64,000 bases of DNA from Treponema sp. (GTDB lineage: Bacteria; Spirochaetota; Spirochaetia; Treponematales; Treponemataceae). Under the pieces are notes generated by a model. That model searched no databases, was not told the DNA's origin, and saw nothing but the letters and a program-made list of their open reading frames with translations. Shown in pieces: positions 7,737 through 15,753 of the stretch; within the stretch, counting starts at the first letter, position 1, and the number at the start of each line of letters is the position of its first letter. Location of the stretch: contig SFOB01000008.1 of the NCBI GenBank assembly GCA_004554075.1, positions 85,371 to 149,370 of the forward strand, read 5' to 3'. Made by a program: the position numbers and the translations under genes.

Positions 7737-9293
7737 ATGGACGTTAAAAATATCATCAAAAATCTTCATCCGCTTGAAATTAAGGTTTTGTTGAAATATT
7801 CAGAAAAGGATGAACTTACATCAGAAAAACTTCAGAAGGAACTTGAATATAAGGAAGGTCATGCTAATCAGGCCTTCTCCTGGCTTTCTGGAAAGGAACT
7901 TCTTAAAGAAATCCGCCGTACACCACATACATTCTTTGAAATTACAGAAATGGGTCGCAAGCTTGCAGAAACAGGTACTGTAGAAGAGCGCATGGTAAAC
8001 TTCCTTAAGGAAAAGGGTGCTCACACAATGCCGGAAATTGCGGCAGGTGTTGGTCTTGAGCAGAAGGATGTTGGTTCTGCATTTGGTCCTCTTGTAAAGG
8101 ACGGTGTTCTTAAAATGAACGCAGAAAAGAAGGTTGAGTACACAGGTGCTGCCCTTCCTGAACGCATTAAGGCAACTATGGATCTTGTAAAGAAGGCAAT
8201 TTCGGCAGAAGGTGGACTTCTTAATAAAGATGATTTGTCTGCTGCAGAAGCTTCTGCTATGGAAGGTCTTGCTAAAAAGCGTGGTGCTGCAGATTCTCCT
8301 TTCAAGATGATTGAACGCGAGACTGTATTCTACAAACTGCAGTCTGGTTTTGAAGCTGTTCGTGATGCTCTTAAGAGCGCAGGTGTAACTGGCAACGAAA
8401 TTGGTGAAATCACACCAAAAATGCTTGCAACAGGCGACTGGAAAAACGGTACTTTCCGTGGGTACAACATTGCAATTCCACCTGCACGTATTATTCCGGG
8501 ACGCACAAACCCATACGTACAGTTCCTTGAGTCTGTAAAAGACAAGCTTTGTTCTCTTGGTTTCCAGGAGTTTGATGGTCCGCTTGTAGAAACTGAATTC
8601 TGGAATGGTGATGCTTTGTTCATGCCACAGTTCCATGCTGCCCGCGATATTCACGACGTATACCGCATTAAAAATCCTACACACGCAAAATTTATTGAAG
8701 AACCATATTTGAGCAATGTTAAGGCTGCTCACGAAACTGGTGGAAACACTGGTAGCCGTGGATGGAATTACACATTTGATAATGAGTTCACACGCCGCCT
8801 TATTCTCCGCTCACAGGGTACAGTTCTTTCTGCACATCAGCTTCACAAGGCTGAAGTTCCTGGTAAATACTTTGGTATTGCCCGCTGTTTCCGCTACGAC
8901 AAGGTAGATGCAACTCACCTTTCTGACTTCTATCAGACAGAAGGTATTATTGCAGGAAACGATGTAAGTCTTCGCGACCTTCTTGGTATGCTCAAGATGT
9001 TCGCTACAGAAATTGCCGGTGCAGAAGAAGTAAAATATGTTCCTGGTTACTTCCCGTTCACAGAACCTTCAATCGAAGTTCATATCAAGCACCCTGTATT
9101 GGGCTGGTTCGAACTTGGTGGTTCTGGTATCTTCCGTCCGGAAGTTACACGTGCTATGGGTCTTGATTGTCCTGTTCTTGCCTGGGGTATCGGTATTGAC
9201 CGTATGGCCTTGATGGCACTTGGCTTGAATGACCTTCGTGAGCTCTTCTGTGAGGATATTGAGAAAGTTCGTCTTAGAAAGGCTAAGTTCTAA
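7737..9293 (+). CDS. pheS: phenylalanine--tRNA ligase alpha subunit, archaeal/eukaryal type
   Basis: 518 residues, far longer than the roughly 330-350 of ordinary bacterial PheS. The extra N-terminus (about residues 1-200) consists of winged-helix-like DNA/tRNA-binding repeats (LKYSEKDELTSEKLQKEL and MPEIAAGVGLEQKDVGSAF), as in archaeal and eukaryotic cytosolic enzymes. The class II catalytic core follows: motif 2 FGIARCFRYD, LSDFYQTEG, and motif 3 GIGIDRMALMALG. It attaches Phe to tRNA-Phe together with PheT, which is not adjacent. Spirochaetes are known to carry this transferred type. A weak AAAGGG ribosome binding site is present. Confidence 0.95.
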   Translation: MDVKNIIKNLHPLEIKVLLKYSEKDELTSEKLQKELEYKEGHANQAFSWLSGKELLKEIRRTPHTFFEITEMGRKLAETGTVEERMVNFLKEKGAHTMPEIAAGVGLEQKDVGSAFGPLVKDGVLKMNAEKKVEYTGAALPERIKATMDLVKKAISAEGGLLNKDDLSAAEASAMEGLAKKRGAADSPFKMIERETVFYKLQSGFEAVRDALKSAGVTGNEIGEITPKMLATGDWKNGTFRGYNIAIPPARIIPGRTNPYVQFLESVKDKLCSLGFQEFDGPLVETEFWNGDALFMPQFHAARDIHDVYRIKNPTHAKFIEEPYLSNVKAAHETGGNTGSRGWNYTFDNEFTRRLILRSQGTVLSAHQLHKAEVPGKYFGIARCFRYDKVDATHLSDFYQTEGIIAGNDVSLRDLLGMLKMFATEIAGAEEVKYVPGYFPFTEPSIEVHIKHPVLGWFELGGSGIFRPEVTRAMGLDCPVLAWGIGIDRMALMALGLNDLRELFCEDIEKVRLRKAKF

Positions 9294-9306
9294 TAGATTT
9301 TAAGTC

Positions 9307-9440
9307 TATAGTTCAATAAAAACGCCGACTGTCGTGTATGAAAAACGCGGTTGTGACTATGCTGACAATGAGTCAAGCTCATTGCAGCACACCACAAAGT
9401 GTTTTTCACACCCGCCATCCGGCTTTTTTATTGAACTATA
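9307..9440. repeat. 134-bp fold-back element with 16-bp perfect terminal inverted repeats
   Basis: TATAGTTCAATAAAAA (9307-9322) is exactly inverted at 9425-9440. Inside are partly paired arms (GTGTATGAAAAAC against GTTTTTCACAC) and a central CAATGAG/CTCATTG hairpin (9366-9384). It sits between the convergent pheS and TetR genes and probably terminates both. It has MITE-like form, but I see no target-site duplication. Confidence 0.8.
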
Positions 9441-9449
9441 AATTGTGAA

Positions 9450-10043
9450 TTATGCCTTAAATAAATCTACAGTGGTGTTCAATGCAGCTCTTACATCTGC
9501 AACATCATCTTTATTTAATACAGCAATGCGGAAGATTGCTGATTCCAATAGACCGTAAAGAGTGTCGTTTATATCTTTTACGTTGATTTCTTTGAATTCT
9601 TTGGCCTGAATACCTTTGATGAGGATTGTGCTTAAAAGGTGGCGAAGGCGGATTACTCTGCGGCGGACTCTTTCGTTTGTATCAACTCCGGATTTTTTAA
9701 GCTGCATAAGATAGTTGAGAAGAACGCTGAAGAGCTTCTTGTTGTATTCGATTGAATCTGCGAGAGTAGAAAGAACGGCGCGAAGAGTAGCTTCTGCATT
9801 CAGGTTTGAATCTGCCATGATTTTTTTGAGGGCAGCTTCCAGTGCGGCCAGTAATTCTTTTATACTTCCAAGAAATATTTCGTGCTTGTTCTTAAAGTAG
9901 ATGTAAAGAGTAGTGCGGGTGATGCCGCAACGGTCGGCAATTTTCTGGAAGGTTGCGTCTTCGTAGCCTTCTTCAATAAAAACGTCGAGAGATTTCTGTA
10001 AGATTTCCTGCTTGCGTTTGTCATGCTCTACAACGATTGCCAT
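9450..10043 (-). CDS. TetR/AcrR family transcriptional regulator
   Basis: 197 residues. The N-terminal helix-turn-helix spans about residues 10-55 with the typical FIEEGYEDATFQKIADRCGI...LYIYFKNKHEIF pattern. The C-terminal helical ligand/dimer domain is not diagnostic. It follows the RNA methyltransferase by 12 bases with AAGGAG in front, so it is the second gene of that operon. The regulated genes and effector are unknown. It may regulate its own operon; I found no obvious palindrome in the promoter. Confidence 0.9.
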   Translation of the reverse strand: MAIVVEHDKRKQEILQKSLDVFIEEGYEDATFQKIADRCGITRTTLYIYFKNKHEIFLGSIKELLAALEAALKKIMADSNLNAEATLRAVLSTLADSIEYNKKLFSVLLNYLMQLKKSGVDTNERVRRRVIRLRHLLSTILIKGIQAKEFKEINVKDINDTLYGLLESAIFRIAVLNKDDVADVRAALNTTVDLFKA

Positions 10044-10055
10044 TTGCTTTTCTCC

Positions 10056-11213
10056 TTATCTCTTGAAAATGTAAAATGCTGTATCGAGGTTTCCGGCTTT
10101 AAGTTTTTTGATTGCCGAAGTTTTGTGACCAAAGTTTTCCTGGAAATCTGGATTAGAAGTGATAACTCCGATATCCCAGCCCTGGAAGTCTGTCCAAAGG
10201 CTGCTCATCTTTTTATACAGTTCGCGGGCCTGCTCTTCATCACCAAGGCGCTCTCCATAAGGAGGATTACACAAAATCAAGCCCTGGTCATAAGGTGCTG
10301 CAAGATCTGCAAAATCAGACTGAATAAAGTCTGGGCGCGGAATATGGGCGCTGATATCAATTGACTTAAGGGCGCGGCCGGCCATAACGCAGGCATATTC
10401 TGCGTTTTTCTTGGCACGCTCAACTGCGGCATTATCTATATCAGAACCGGTAATACGTACTTCTACGTCTGTGCGGATCTTAGAAGCTTCTTCTGCACGG
10501 ATTTCGGCAGCTCTTTTTTCGTTATAAATCGGAAGATTTTCTAAGGCAAAGCGGCGGCCAAAGCCTGGTGCAACATTAAAAGCATAAAGTGTTGCTTCAA
10601 TTGCAATGGTACCTGAACCACAGAATGGATCGTGCAGCGGTGTTTTACGGCGCCACATCATTTCCTGAAGGAGAGTAGCGGCAAGAGTTTCGCGAAGAGG
10701 TGCAATACCGCCGTCAACACGGTAGCCGCGTTTGTGCAAAGGTAAGCCTGACAAATCAAGAAGAACTAAAACCTTGTTTTCGTCTACATAAACACGGATG
10801 TCGCTCTGCTCACCAGATTCAGGCATAGAAGACATGTGCCATACATCGCCGAGTTTTGAGTAAATTGCCTTGTGAACTATTCCCTGAATTGAGTGTTCAG
10901 AATTAAGTTTACTTTTATAAGTGCGGACCTTATCTACAACAACGCGGGAATCCTTGTTCAGATAATCCTGCCAGTCTACGGCATAAGTTCCGTCATAAAG
11001 TGCGTCAAAATCAAGAGCGTCGTATTCAGCAAGCTGAAGATAAACGCGGTCTGCTGTACGTAAACAAAGATTTGCTTTAAAGAGAGCGTCATCGTCACCG
11101 GTAAAAGAAACGCGTCCAGGGGCGTTGCCCTTGAGTTTATAACCTAAATGTTTAATTTCGTTACCGAGAATTCGCTCGGCACCAACTGCGCATAATGCGA
11201 CCAGAGTATTCAT
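10056..11213 (-). CDS. THUMP-domain rRNA (guanine-N2) methyltransferase, RlmL/YpsC type
   Basis: 385 residues. It has an N-terminal ferredoxin-like/THUMP region (about 1-155) followed by a Rossmann methyltransferase. The SAM-binding motif is HDPFCGSGTIAIEA (about 195) and the catalytic motif is NPPYGERL (about 305). Members methylate guanine N2 in 23S rRNA (RlmL, G2445). The length fits the single-methyltransferase form rather than the fused RlmKL. It is the first gene of an operon with the TetR regulator. The start has no ribosome binding site and a -10 just 8 bases upstream. Confidence 0.88.
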   Translation of the reverse strand: MNTLVALCAVGAERILGNEIKHLGYKLKGNAPGRVSFTGDDDALFKANLCLRTADRVYLQLAEYDALDFDALYDGTYAVDWQDYLNKDSRVVVDKVRTYKSKLNSEHSIQGIVHKAIYSKLGDVWHMSSMPESGEQSDIRVYVDENKVLVLLDLSGLPLHKRGYRVDGGIAPLRETLAATLLQEMMWRRKTPLHDPFCGSGTIAIEATLYAFNVAPGFGRRFALENLPIYNEKRAAEIRAEEASKIRTDVEVRITGSDIDNAAVERAKKNAEYACVMAGRALKSIDISAHIPRPDFIQSDFADLAAPYDQGLILCNPPYGERLGDEEQARELYKKMSSLWTDFQGWDIGVITSNPDFQENFGHKTSAIKKLKAGNLDTAFYIFKR

Positions 11214-11221
11214 ACTGGGTT

Positions 11222-11250
11222 AAAATACCATTTTAACAATTTTTGTTCAA
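11222..11250 (-). promoter_or_regulatory. promoter of the methyltransferase-TetR operon
   Basis: On the minus strand: TTGAAC (11245-11250), 17-base spacer, TATTTT (11222-11227), then 8 bases to the ATG. A leaderless or one-base-leader transcript is expected. Confidence 0.65.
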
Positions 11251-11299
11251 TTGTCAGAATAAAGAGGGATGTGCAGAATGGGCGTGAGCTTCCGGATTT

Positions 11300-12160
11300 T
11301 TAACGGCTGATTGTTACGCTTCTTGAATAATCGTGGCCGTCTATGCCGGTTATTGATGGAATGTTGATGGTTCCTTCGGGATTGTATCCATCAACAGCAA
11401 TAGCAGCAGGCTGTGTCCAGATTATAGATTTGATTTTCTGTTCATCTGCTGGTTTTGATGGATCATCATATTCGATCTTCTGGCCGACAATTCCTTCAAT
11501 CTTTATATCTGTATCAAGAAAGATGGAAGGAAGGAAGTCGGTAAGTTTCATAGGTGAACCACTTGTGATTGAAGTAAGTAAAAGAGTCTGGGTTGTTGTT
11601 TCGCTTGAAACTATCAGAGCTGGCTTATAATCTGTAGAATTAAAGTCAGGAAAATCTGGTTCAGTAATAGTTCCTGAAAATTCCATAGTATAAATTCCAT
11701 TTGGATTATCAATAATCACTTCTGCACTTTGTGCGTTGTAAGCAAAAGAATATGATCCATCTGCATAAAAAACAGTACTGTCTGGAATTTCTTTTTCTTC
11801 TGACCAGTCTGTATAATAGTATTTACCGGATATACAGTATCTCGCTCTATAATCGTAAGTATGAGTTCTCTCTACTGTTTCATCAATAAAATAGTAATTT
11901 TTATGATCTGCTTCCAGAGCTTCTGGATGGAATAGTACACCAAGGTTTACTACTTCATCATTAATTTTATCTCTTCTGTAAACATTGATATATTTAGTTT
12001 TAGTGTTGATGCAAGGAATTACAATAATAATTTCTTTATCAGTGAGCTTTACATCAGGCTTGTTATAATTATTTGATTCTTTAAGCTTAAAATTACAAGA
12101 GGAAAAAGTGATTCCGAGAATTGCAATAAAAATGTAAAAAAAAGAAGTTCCCTTTTTCAT
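11300..12160 (-). CDS. lipoprotein of unknown function downstream of xylanase
   Basis: 286 residues with a lipoprotein signal peptide; the lipobox Cys is in TFSSCNF (about residue 22). The mature part looks beta-rich (many alternating Tyr/Thr/Ile segments), as in surface or periplasmic binding proteins. No domain was recognised. It lies 49 bases downstream of the GH10 xylanase on the same strand, so it may take part in xylan binding or uptake; that is inference from position. Its first codons form one arm of a terminator-like hairpin (12141-12205). Confidence 0.7.
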   Translation of the reverse strand: MKKGTSFFYIFIAILGITFSSCNFKLKESNNYNKPDVKLTDKEIIIVIPCINTKTKYINVYRRDKINDEVVNLGVLFHPEALEADHKNYYFIDETVERTHTYDYRARYCISGKYYYTDWSEEKEIPDSTVFYADGSYSFAYNAQSAEVIIDNPNGIYTMEFSGTITEPDFPDFNSTDYKPALIVSSETTTQTLLLTSITSGSPMKLTDFLPSIFLDTDIKIEGIVGQKIEYDDPSKPADEQKIKSIIWTQPAAIAVDGYNPEGTINIPSITGIDGHDYSRSVTISR

Positions 12161-12205
12161 ATATAGTACCTCATTATTTTATCGGCTGAAAAGGGAAACT
12201 TCTTT
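12141..12205 (-). terminator. terminator-like hairpin spanning the lipoprotein start
   Basis: On the minus strand AAAGAAGTTTCCCTTTT (12189-12205) can pair with AAAAGGGAACTTCTTT (12141-12156), one bulged base, followed by more T. The second arm is codons 2-7 of the lipoprotein, and the loop holds its GAGGT ribosome binding site and ATG. This could be an attenuator or a start-sequestering structure. Confidence 0.6.
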
Positions 12206-12209
12206 AAAT

Positions 12210-13898
12210 TTATTCTGCTTCTTTAGCGGCTTCTATTACTCCGTAGTAGGCAGGCTTGCAGTGAAATTCTTTGCCTTTGAACAAAAGCGGATACTGGGTG
12301 TGGCCCTTGTGCATGCTGTTGAGCCAGGTCCATTCGTCGCGAACGCCCCAGAGAGTAACGCCTTCAATGCCGTTTTTGCCAGGCTGCTTACGATTTTCTA
12401 TAAACATCTTAAAATAAGTCTTATAGCAGTCTTTGAGTTTCATAGCATTATAGCTTGAGCTGCCGTTTGCAACATCCATCTCTGTAATCTGAACATTAAT
12501 GCCTTTTGCAAGGAAGTTTTTTACAGCCTTTTCAAAGTTTGCGGCAGAATCATTAATGCCAATGTGGGTCTGCATGCCGGCAGCATCAATACGGGCATCA
12601 GGAGCGGCCTGAATTGCATCAATAATCTTGCAGATGGCCTTGTTTTTATTTACCGAAGCGCAGCCATAATCATTGTAGACAAGCTTTACATCCTTTGGAG
12701 CGTACTTATTTGCATAACGGAAGGCATTTACAATGAAGGTTTCGTTCTGGTAAATTGCAAACCACTTGCTTGAAGAAGCATCGCGGAGGAAGTTACTTTC
12801 TGTAGCATTATCAGAAGCTGCTTCGTTTACAACATCCCAGGCAAGGATTATGTGCTCGCCGTTGTTGTTTTCTTTTTCCCACTGGGCAACATGCTGCAAA
12901 ACAGATTTGATATACCATTCCATGCGGGCATTCATTTCATCCGGGCTAACAAGCTGAGTTTCGCCATTGCGGCCATAATCCTTCTGGAAGAACCATACAG
13001 GGGTCTGGCTGTGCCAAACAAGAACGTGGCCTCGAAGCTTAAGGCCCAGTCTCTTCATGTCGGAAAGAATTGCGTCCATCTGAACAAAGGTTGGCATTTC
13101 TGCAGGAACTTCATAAAGTCTGCCGTCTTCGCCCTTGAATTCGGTAAGGCGCTGAGGTTTTGCCCAGGCAAAAATGAAATCCGGCTTAAATTCATTTTCC
13201 ATTGTAATGCAGCTGGCATGAAGAGGAAGACCCTGCTGAAGAAGAGGCTCCTTAAAACCTTCGTTGTAAGAAACGCAGAAGCCAAAATAATCAAAATAAG
13301 GGCTGAGGGCATCTTTAAGACCAGTTACATTTGTCCATACTTCTGGCTGAGGAGCACCTTTTGTAAGGCCTTCGCCATTGAGGCGGAGCTTAAAGTTTCT
13401 GATATAGATTTTAGCTGATTCTTTATTGAGGGTGCCGCCGGAAACATAAAGCTGACGTTTTCCGGAAAGGTGGAGGGTAAGATGCTTGTTTACAGAAAAC
13501 CATTTGCCGTTTTCTACTTTGCGGTCAAAAAGTTTTGGGAAGCCTTCGTCCAGTTCATTAATCATCCAGATGATTTGAGTTTTTTCACTTGAAGAATCTT
13601 CTACATACATTTCGCAGGAAAGTGTTATTTCAATGTCTTTTCCCTCGTATGCTGATAAATCTACCATGACAGGATTTGCACGTGAGGTTTCTGCAAGATT
13701 TACCTGAGTTACATTTTTGGAATTTGCATAGTTTTTATTGAAGAGAATTGCTTTTCCATCCTCATCAATCCGGGTAATGCTTACAGAACCATCTGAATTT
13801 TCAATAATCTGAGGGTTTGTATCCTTTGATTTGCAGCCGGTAATGAGTAAAAAGGCTGCGGTAAGTGAGATAAGGGTAATAAGAGTTTTTTTCATCAT
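12210..13898 (-). CDS. GH10 endo-1,4-beta-xylanase, lipoprotein
   Basis: 562 residues. Lipoprotein signal peptide (LLITGCKS lipobox, about residue 22). Residues about 30-185 are a beta-sandwich resembling a carbohydrate-binding or accessory domain; residues about 195-555 are a GH10 TIM barrel. The acid/base Glu is in WDVVNEA (about 357), the nucleophile in ITEMDV (about 472), and the substrate-site motif is HVLVWHSQTP. It hydrolyses internal xylan bonds at the cell surface. The first two codons are both Met; there is no ribosome binding site, and TACAAT lies about 10 bases upstream. It heads an operon with the lipoprotein at 11300. Confidence 0.95.
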   Translation of the reverse strand: MMKKTLITLISLTAAFLLITGCKSKDTNPQIIENSDGSVSITRIDEDGKAILFNKNYANSKNVTQVNLAETSRANPVMVDLSAYEGKDIEITLSCEMYVEDSSSEKTQIIWMINELDEGFPKLFDRKVENGKWFSVNKHLTLHLSGKRQLYVSGGTLNKESAKIYIRNFKLRLNGEGLTKGAPQPEVWTNVTGLKDALSPYFDYFGFCVSYNEGFKEPLLQQGLPLHASCITMENEFKPDFIFAWAKPQRLTEFKGEDGRLYEVPAEMPTFVQMDAILSDMKRLGLKLRGHVLVWHSQTPVWFFQKDYGRNGETQLVSPDEMNARMEWYIKSVLQHVAQWEKENNNGEHIILAWDVVNEAASDNATESNFLRDASSSKWFAIYQNETFIVNAFRYANKYAPKDVKLVYNDYGCASVNKNKAICKIIDAIQAAPDARIDAAGMQTHIGINDSAANFEKAVKNFLAKGINVQITEMDVANGSSSYNAMKLKDCYKTYFKMFIENRKQPGKNGIEGVTLWGVRDEWTWLNSMHKGHTQYPLLFKGKEFHCKPAYYGVIEAAKEAE

Positions 13899-13988
13899 AG
13901 AACTTATTATTGTATCTAAGTCATAAATAATCTATAATGGATTTTAACTATTGTTTGTATCCGCTGAGGCGGTTTATAAGGAAACATT

Positions 13989-14891
13989 ATGGGAATTATG
14001 TTGAAAGACAGATTCGGCAGTGTGTTTGCAGAAATGCTTAAAAAATCACATGCTGCTGCAAAAATCGATGAAACAAAAGTTTATGAAGAAGCAAACATGG
14101 AGCTTAGACCTTACATGTGGAAGCTTCTGGACGAAGCCTTTAGTTCTGAATCGGGCTTAGGAAACATCGAAAATTTTAAGGCCTTTTACAATGCTGTTAC
14201 TAAGGAAGGAAAAACAGGTCTTATCCTTATGGAGCATTTTACAAATCTTGATTTACCTGGAATCCTTTATCTTCTTGAAAAGCAGGGTGAAGACTGGGCA
14301 AAAGATATGTCTCAGAGAATTGTTGCTGTTGCAGGTATGAAGCTTAATGAGGCAAATCCTGGAGTTCGTGCATTTACAGAAGGATTTACACGTGTTGTAA
14401 TTTATCCTACACGTTCTCTTAATGCAGTTGAAGGAAAGGAAATTTCAGAAGAAGAAAAAGTTGCAGAAGAGCAGAGAGCAAGAAAGATTAACTTTGCTGC
14501 TATGCGTGCAATGGACGGCTGTAAAAAACGCGGTCAGATGATTCTTGTTTTCCCAAGCGGAACTCGTTATCGTCCTGGAAAGCCAGAAACAAAACGAGGG
14601 TTGCGCGAGATTGATTCTTACCTTAGACTTTTTGATAAGATGATTCTGGTTTCAATCAACGGAAACTGCCTGCGCATTAATCCTGAAAATCCGGATGATA
14701 TGCTGGCTGATATTCTTGAGCCTGGAAAGTGTACCTTTACTGCAAGCCCTGTAATTGACTGTAAGGAATTCAGAAATAAGGTTCTTGAGAGTTTACCTGC
14801 AGATGAAGCAGATCCAAAACAGAAAACAGTGGATGCTGTTATGGAATATCTGGAAAAGCAGCACGCCGAGATTGGGCCAGTAATTGAGTAA
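13989..14891 (+). CDS. glycerolipid acyltransferase (PlsC/GPAT-like)
   Basis: 300 residues. The acyltransferase signature H-x4-D appears as EHFTNLDLPG (about residues 77-86). A second block, VFPSGTRYRPGKPETKRGL (about 190-210), matches the glycerol-phosphate binding motif of the family. It acylates glycerol-3-phosphate or lysophosphatidate in membrane lipid synthesis; which substrate cannot be decided. No membrane helix, so peripheral. AAGGAA precedes the ATG. The stop overlaps the region of the next gene, so they are co-transcribed. Confidence 0.85.
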   Translation: MGIMLKDRFGSVFAEMLKKSHAAAKIDETKVYEEANMELRPYMWKLLDEAFSSESGLGNIENFKAFYNAVTKEGKTGLILMEHFTNLDLPGILYLLEKQGEDWAKDMSQRIVAVAGMKLNEANPGVRAFTEGFTRVVIYPTRSLNAVEGKEISEEEKVAEEQRARKINFAAMRAMDGCKKRGQMILVFPSGTRYRPGKPETKRGLREIDSYLRLFDKMILVSINGNCLRINPENPDDMLADILEPGKCTFTASPVIDCKEFRNKVLESLPADEADPKQKTVDAVMEYLEKQHAEIGPVIE

Positions 14892-14907
14892 AAAAGTGGA
14901 GAATAAG

Positions 14908-15639
14908 ATGAAAGAAATAAAAGAAGAATTGTCGAGCACAACATATCCTGGACGCGGTATTATCGCGGGAAAATCAGCTGATGGAAAATATGCAGTTTCT
15001 GCCTACTGGACAATGGGCCGCAGCGCCGGAAGCCGCAACCGTGTTTTTGTAACTGATACAGAAAACGGAACTGAGGTTGTCCGCACAAAGGCTTTTGATG
15101 AGTCTTTGATTGCAGGTGATCCAAGTCTGATTATTTACGCCGCAGTTCGCGAACTTGGTAAAAAGACAATCGTAACAAACGGTGACCAGACAGATACAAT
15201 TAATGACGGACTTAAGGCTGGTCTTACATTTGAGCAGTCTTTAAGAAGCCGCAAGTATGAGCATGACGCTCCAAACTACACTCCACGTATTTCTTCTTTG
15301 CTTGACCTCGAAGGTGGAGTTGACAGCGGTTACGCTTACTCGCTTTCTATTTTGAAGAGTGACTGTGGAAACGGCGACAATACTCTGCGCTTTACTTACA
15401 CATACGATAATCCGCAGAATGGTGAAGGCCACTACATCCACACTTACATGGGCGACGGAAATCCGCTCCCAAGTTTTGAAGGCGAGCCAGTAAAACTCAA
15501 GATTGAAGGCGGAATTGAGGAGTTCGCAAACGAGATCTGGTCTTCATTGAATGAAGAAAACAAGGTTTCTTTGTTTGTAAGATTCATTGATCTTGAGACT
15601 GGAAAGTACGAGGAAAAGATTATAAATAAATGCCAATAA
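14908..15639 (+). CDS. purO: IMP cyclohydrolase, PurO type
   Basis: 243 residues from the ATG at 14908, which has GGAG at 14898-14901. A TTG at 14884 overlapping the previous stop is a worse start. It matches the archaeal-type PurO family: YPGRGIIAGKS at the start, then NRVFV, TNGDQTD, YTPRIS. PurO closes FAICAR to IMP, the last step of de novo purine synthesis. The AICAR formyltransferase encoded at 17672 lacks the cyclohydrolase domain of normal PurH, so these two proteins replace bifunctional PurH. A repeat hairpin begins at its stop codon. Confidence 0.85.
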   Translation: MKEIKEELSSTTYPGRGIIAGKSADGKYAVSAYWTMGRSAGSRNRVFVTDTENGTEVVRTKAFDESLIAGDPSLIIYAAVRELGKKTIVTNGDQTDTINDGLKAGLTFEQSLRSRKYEHDAPNYTPRISSLLDLEGGVDSGYAYSLSILKSDCGNGDNTLRFTYTYDNPQNGEGHYIHTYMGDGNPLPSFEGEPVKLKIEGGIEEFANEIWSSLNEENKVSLFVRFIDLETGKYEEKIINKCQ

Positions 15640-15690
15640 TCGAAGAACCGTTAAAAAGCAAGCCGTAAGGGTTGCTTTAGGTTCATCGAA
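15638..15690 (+). repeat. 52-base hairpin repeat, copy 1
   Basis: ATCGAAGAACC and GGTTCATCGAA form the outer stem; GCAAGCC..GGGTTGC forms an inner one. A copy with compensating changes lies at 47855-47906. Both follow directly after a stop codon. Confidence 0.8.
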
Positions 15691-15693
15691 AAA

Positions 15694-15753
15694 ATGGCAC
15701 AGAGGCAAGCTGTGCTTGCCGACTTATTCAAGATCACGAGAGGAGGTTTATGA
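15694..15753 (+). promoter_or_regulatory. leader peptide cassette upstream of the serine hydrolase
   Basis: A 19-codon ORF (starting MAQRQAV) contains a GCACAG/CTGTGC hairpin and, in its final codons, the AGGAGG ribosome binding site of the next gene. Its TGA overlaps that gene's ATG. The AQRQAV segment and hairpin recur at 28659-28706 upstream of metY. Confidence 0.6.

Noticed and set aside
7821..8732. 303-codon ORF antisense to pheS
   Set aside because: The Cys/Phe-rich composition is that of a shadow frame, and pheS on the other strand is unambiguous.
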